Below, one piece after another: positions 7,512 through 8,401 of a DNA stretch of 8,401 nt. Position 1 is the first letter of the stretch; every line of letters starts with the position of its first letter. The translations under genes were made by a program, and so were the position numbers. Below the pieces are notes generated by a model. That model ran no database searches, was not told the DNA's origin, and was given only the letters and a program-made list of their open reading frames with translations. Origin of the DNA: an uncultured Bacteroidales bacterium (GTDB taxonomy: Bacteria; Bacteroidota; Bacteroidia; Bacteroidales; P3); NCBI GenBank assembly GCA_937910265.1, contig CALEPD010000216.1, positions 1 through 8,401 on the forward strand. Reading direction: 5' to 3'.

Positions 7512-7545
7512 TTTTCCGTTAAGCGGAGTAATAGTTAACGGGGAA
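7512..7545 (+). other. Stem-loop in the rpoD leader
   Basis: CCGTTAA (7516-7522) pairs perfectly with TTAACGG (7535-7541) around a 12-base loop. G-U and A-U pairs extend the stem to 7512-7545, for 11 pairs in all. The same CCGTTA could instead pair with a second TAACGG at 7632-7637, enclosing the whole GC-rich block. No U-tract follows, so it is not a typical terminator. It ends two bases before the ATG of the 33-codon ORF at 7547. Confidence 0.35.
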
Positions 7546-7546
7546 G

Positions 7547-7648
7547 ATGAAAAACGGGTGGCATACCCCCGAGCAGTTGGTCATGCCGCTCCCCCTGAAC
7601 AAAGTGACTAAAGATGAAATTGTAGTATTGGTAACGGTTTATTTCTGA
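7547..7648 (+). CDS. Possible 33-residue leader peptide or small protein upstream of rpoD
   Basis: An ATG-to-TGA frame of 33 residues beginning MKNGWHTPEQLVMPLPLNK, followed by a charged TKDEI and a hydrophobic end (VVLVTVYF). An in-frame TAG 15 bases upstream of the ATG bounds it. GGGGAAG directly precedes the ATG, purine-rich but too close for a normal Shine-Dalgarno. The composition looks protein-like and the frame sits in the GC-richer part of an AT-rich region. It ends 154 bases before rpoD, in the same direction and within the inferred leader. I do not recognise it. Alternatives are a remnant of a decayed gene, or a structured RNA whose open frame is accidental. Confidence 0.3.
   Translation: MKNGWHTPEQLVMPLPLNKVTKDEIVVLVTVYF
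7556..7591 (+). other. Mutually exclusive hairpins in the rpoD leader
   Basis: Three local pairings compete. GGCAT (7560-7564) pairs with ATGCC (7583-7587), extendable with wobbles to nine pairs (7556-7564 with 7583-7591). GGGT (7556-7559) pairs with ACCC (7565-7568). GAGC (7571-7574) pairs with GCTC (7588-7591). Short stems of this kind arise by chance in GC-rich DNA, so this is only suggestive. All lie inside the 33-codon ORF. Confidence 0.25.
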
Positions 7649-7802
7649 TTTATATGATTGAAAGAATGAATAATAATGTATTCTCAATCAGTGGGTTGTG
7701 ATATTGTCTGCCCAAGTGGCTAAAATCCATTGTATCAGAAACAGCGGATTTGCCGTTATGTACCTAAAATCGCAAAACGAATAATAACAATATATTTTTT
7801 TT

Positions 7803-8401
7803 ATGAGACAATTAAAGATTACTCACTCAATTACAAACCGCGACATCAAATCACTCGATAAATATCTTCAGGATATTTGTAGTGAGGAACTCTTGACCCC
7901 TGAGCAGGAGGTCGAGTTGGCCCAAAAGATCAAAAGCGGCGATCAAGAGGCTTTGGATAAGCTTACCCGTGCCAATCTGCGTTTTGTGGTTTCCGTTGCT
8001 AAGCAATACCAAAACCAAGGACTGAGTCTGCCCGATCTTATCAACGAAGGTAATCTTGGATTGATTAAGGCCGCGAAACGTTTCGACGAAACACGTGGTT
8101 TTAAATTCATCTCTTATGCAGTATGGTGGATTAGGCAGTCGATTCTTCAGGCTATCGCCGAGAACTCCAGAATCGTTAGATTGCCCTCCAACCAATTGGG
8201 CGCGTTGAATAAATTGAAAAAGGAAATATCTAAACTGGAGCAGGAACTCGAGCGTCCGCCAACCGAGGAGGAGGTCTCCGAAATTTTGGGCATCCCCGAG
8301 GACAAAATCAAGCAGATATTGGGTATCGCCGGCCGACATGTTTCAATCGACGCACCGCTTTTGGCCGACGAGGATGTCAATTTCGTGGATGTACTGCCCA
8401 A
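7803..8401 (+). CDS. rpoD: RpoD/SigA, primary sigma-70 factor, partial (C-terminus off right edge)
   Basis: 199 complete codons are visible and the frame is open at the edge. The product recruits RNA polymerase to housekeeping promoters. Seen: region 1.2 (~14-48, with LTPEQEVELAQKI); region 2 (~50-121), including ANLRFVVSVAKQYQNQGL, DLINEGNLGLIKA and the DNA-melting and -10-reading segment FKFISYAVWWIRQSILQAI (100-118); then NSRIVRLP and region 3 (~125-195). The protein starts a few residues before region 1.2, so the acidic region 1.1 of proteobacterial RpoD is absent; this short form is typical of Bacteroidota primary sigma factors, which read TAnnTTTG. Region 4 is outside the window. The ATG at 7803 is preceded by a T-run and no Shine-Dalgarno. 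Confidence 0.97.
   Translation, partial: MRQLKITHSITNRDIKSLDKYLQDICSEELLTPEQEVELAQKIKSGDQEALDKLTRANLRFVVSVAKQYQNQGLSLPDLINEGNLGLIKAAKRFDETRGFKFISYAVWWIRQSILQAIAENSRIVRLPSNQLGALNKLKKEISKLEQELERPPTEEEVSEILGIPEDKIKQILGIAGRHVSIDAPLLADEDVNFVDVLP

Larger units (their letters stand above)
7158..7802. other. Divergent intergenic region between ffh and rpoD
   Basis: 645 bases between two divergently transcribed genes. The ffh side (7158-7231) holds its -7 box and A-tracts. The middle (7300-7410) is GC-richer and contains only a 26-codon minus-strand ORF (7300-7380) that is probably chance. The rpoD side holds a candidate -7 box (7419-7426), an AT-rich stretch (7435-7510), a GC-rich block with hairpins (7512-7600) overlapping a 33-codon ORF (7547-7648), and an AT-rich run-up to the start codon (7650-7802) with only a 15-codon ORF (7654-7701). 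No tRNA, SRP RNA or known riboswitch consensus was recognised by eye. Confidence 0.6.

Noticed and set aside
7526..7592. Minus-strand 21-codon ORF preceded by GGGGGAGCGG
   Set aside because: Very short, antisense to the GC-rich block; the purine-rich stretch is explained by the hairpin-forming sequence on the plus strand.
7512..7640. SRP RNA (ffs), 6S RNA, tRNA or TPP riboswitch in the ffh-rpoD gap
   Set aside because: No GGAAGCAGCC-type SRP core, no cloverleaf, and no TPP consensus could be found by eye; 6S RNA cannot be excluded without a covariance search.
7851..8339. 162-codon minus-strand ORF
   Set aside because: It is the complement of rpoD, whose sigma-70 regions are unmistakable on the plus strand.

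Overview
The window looks like chromosomal core DNA of a Bacteroidales bacterium (Bacteroidota). Supporting signs are a primary sigma factor that begins almost directly at region 1.2 with no region 1.1, a GldB-type lipoprotein, a multi-repeat DUF349 protein, near absence of Shine-Dalgarno sequences, and several matches to the Bacteroidota promoter -7 element TAnnTTTG. No mobile element, tRNA, rRNA or CRISPR array was seen.

Layout. Positions 1-4512 (minus strand) hold a three-gene unit read right to left. It contains a DUF349 coiled-coil protein with five repeats, a GldB-like lipoprotein whose start codon overlaps the preceding stop, and, 48 bases further on, a membrane-bound LTA-synthase/sulfatase-fold enzyme cut off by the left window edge. 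A good Bacteroidota promoter lies just before this unit (4597-4628). Positions 4513-4933 are intergenic, with a strong symmetric hairpin terminator at 4879-4913 and a doubtful 50-residue hydrophobic ORF on the plus strand. Positions 4934-7157 (minus) hold ffh then folD, 22 bases apart, ending at that terminator. Positions 7158-7802 are a long divergent intergenic region. It carries the ffh promoter with phased A-tracts on one side. On the other side is a probable long rpoD leader with a GC-richer structured block and a 33-codon ORF. From 7803 to the right edge is the 5' two thirds of rpoD.

Functionally, ffh (membrane protein targeting), folD (one-carbon folate metabolism) and rpoD (primary sigma factor) are housekeeping genes. 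The DUF349-GldB-sulfatase unit points to the cell envelope: one lipoprotein and one inner-membrane enzyme with a periplasmic catalytic domain. No clearly new multi-gene system is visible. The least explained stretch is the rpoD leader (about 7430-7802), followed by the small ORF that ends next to the terminator at 4879.
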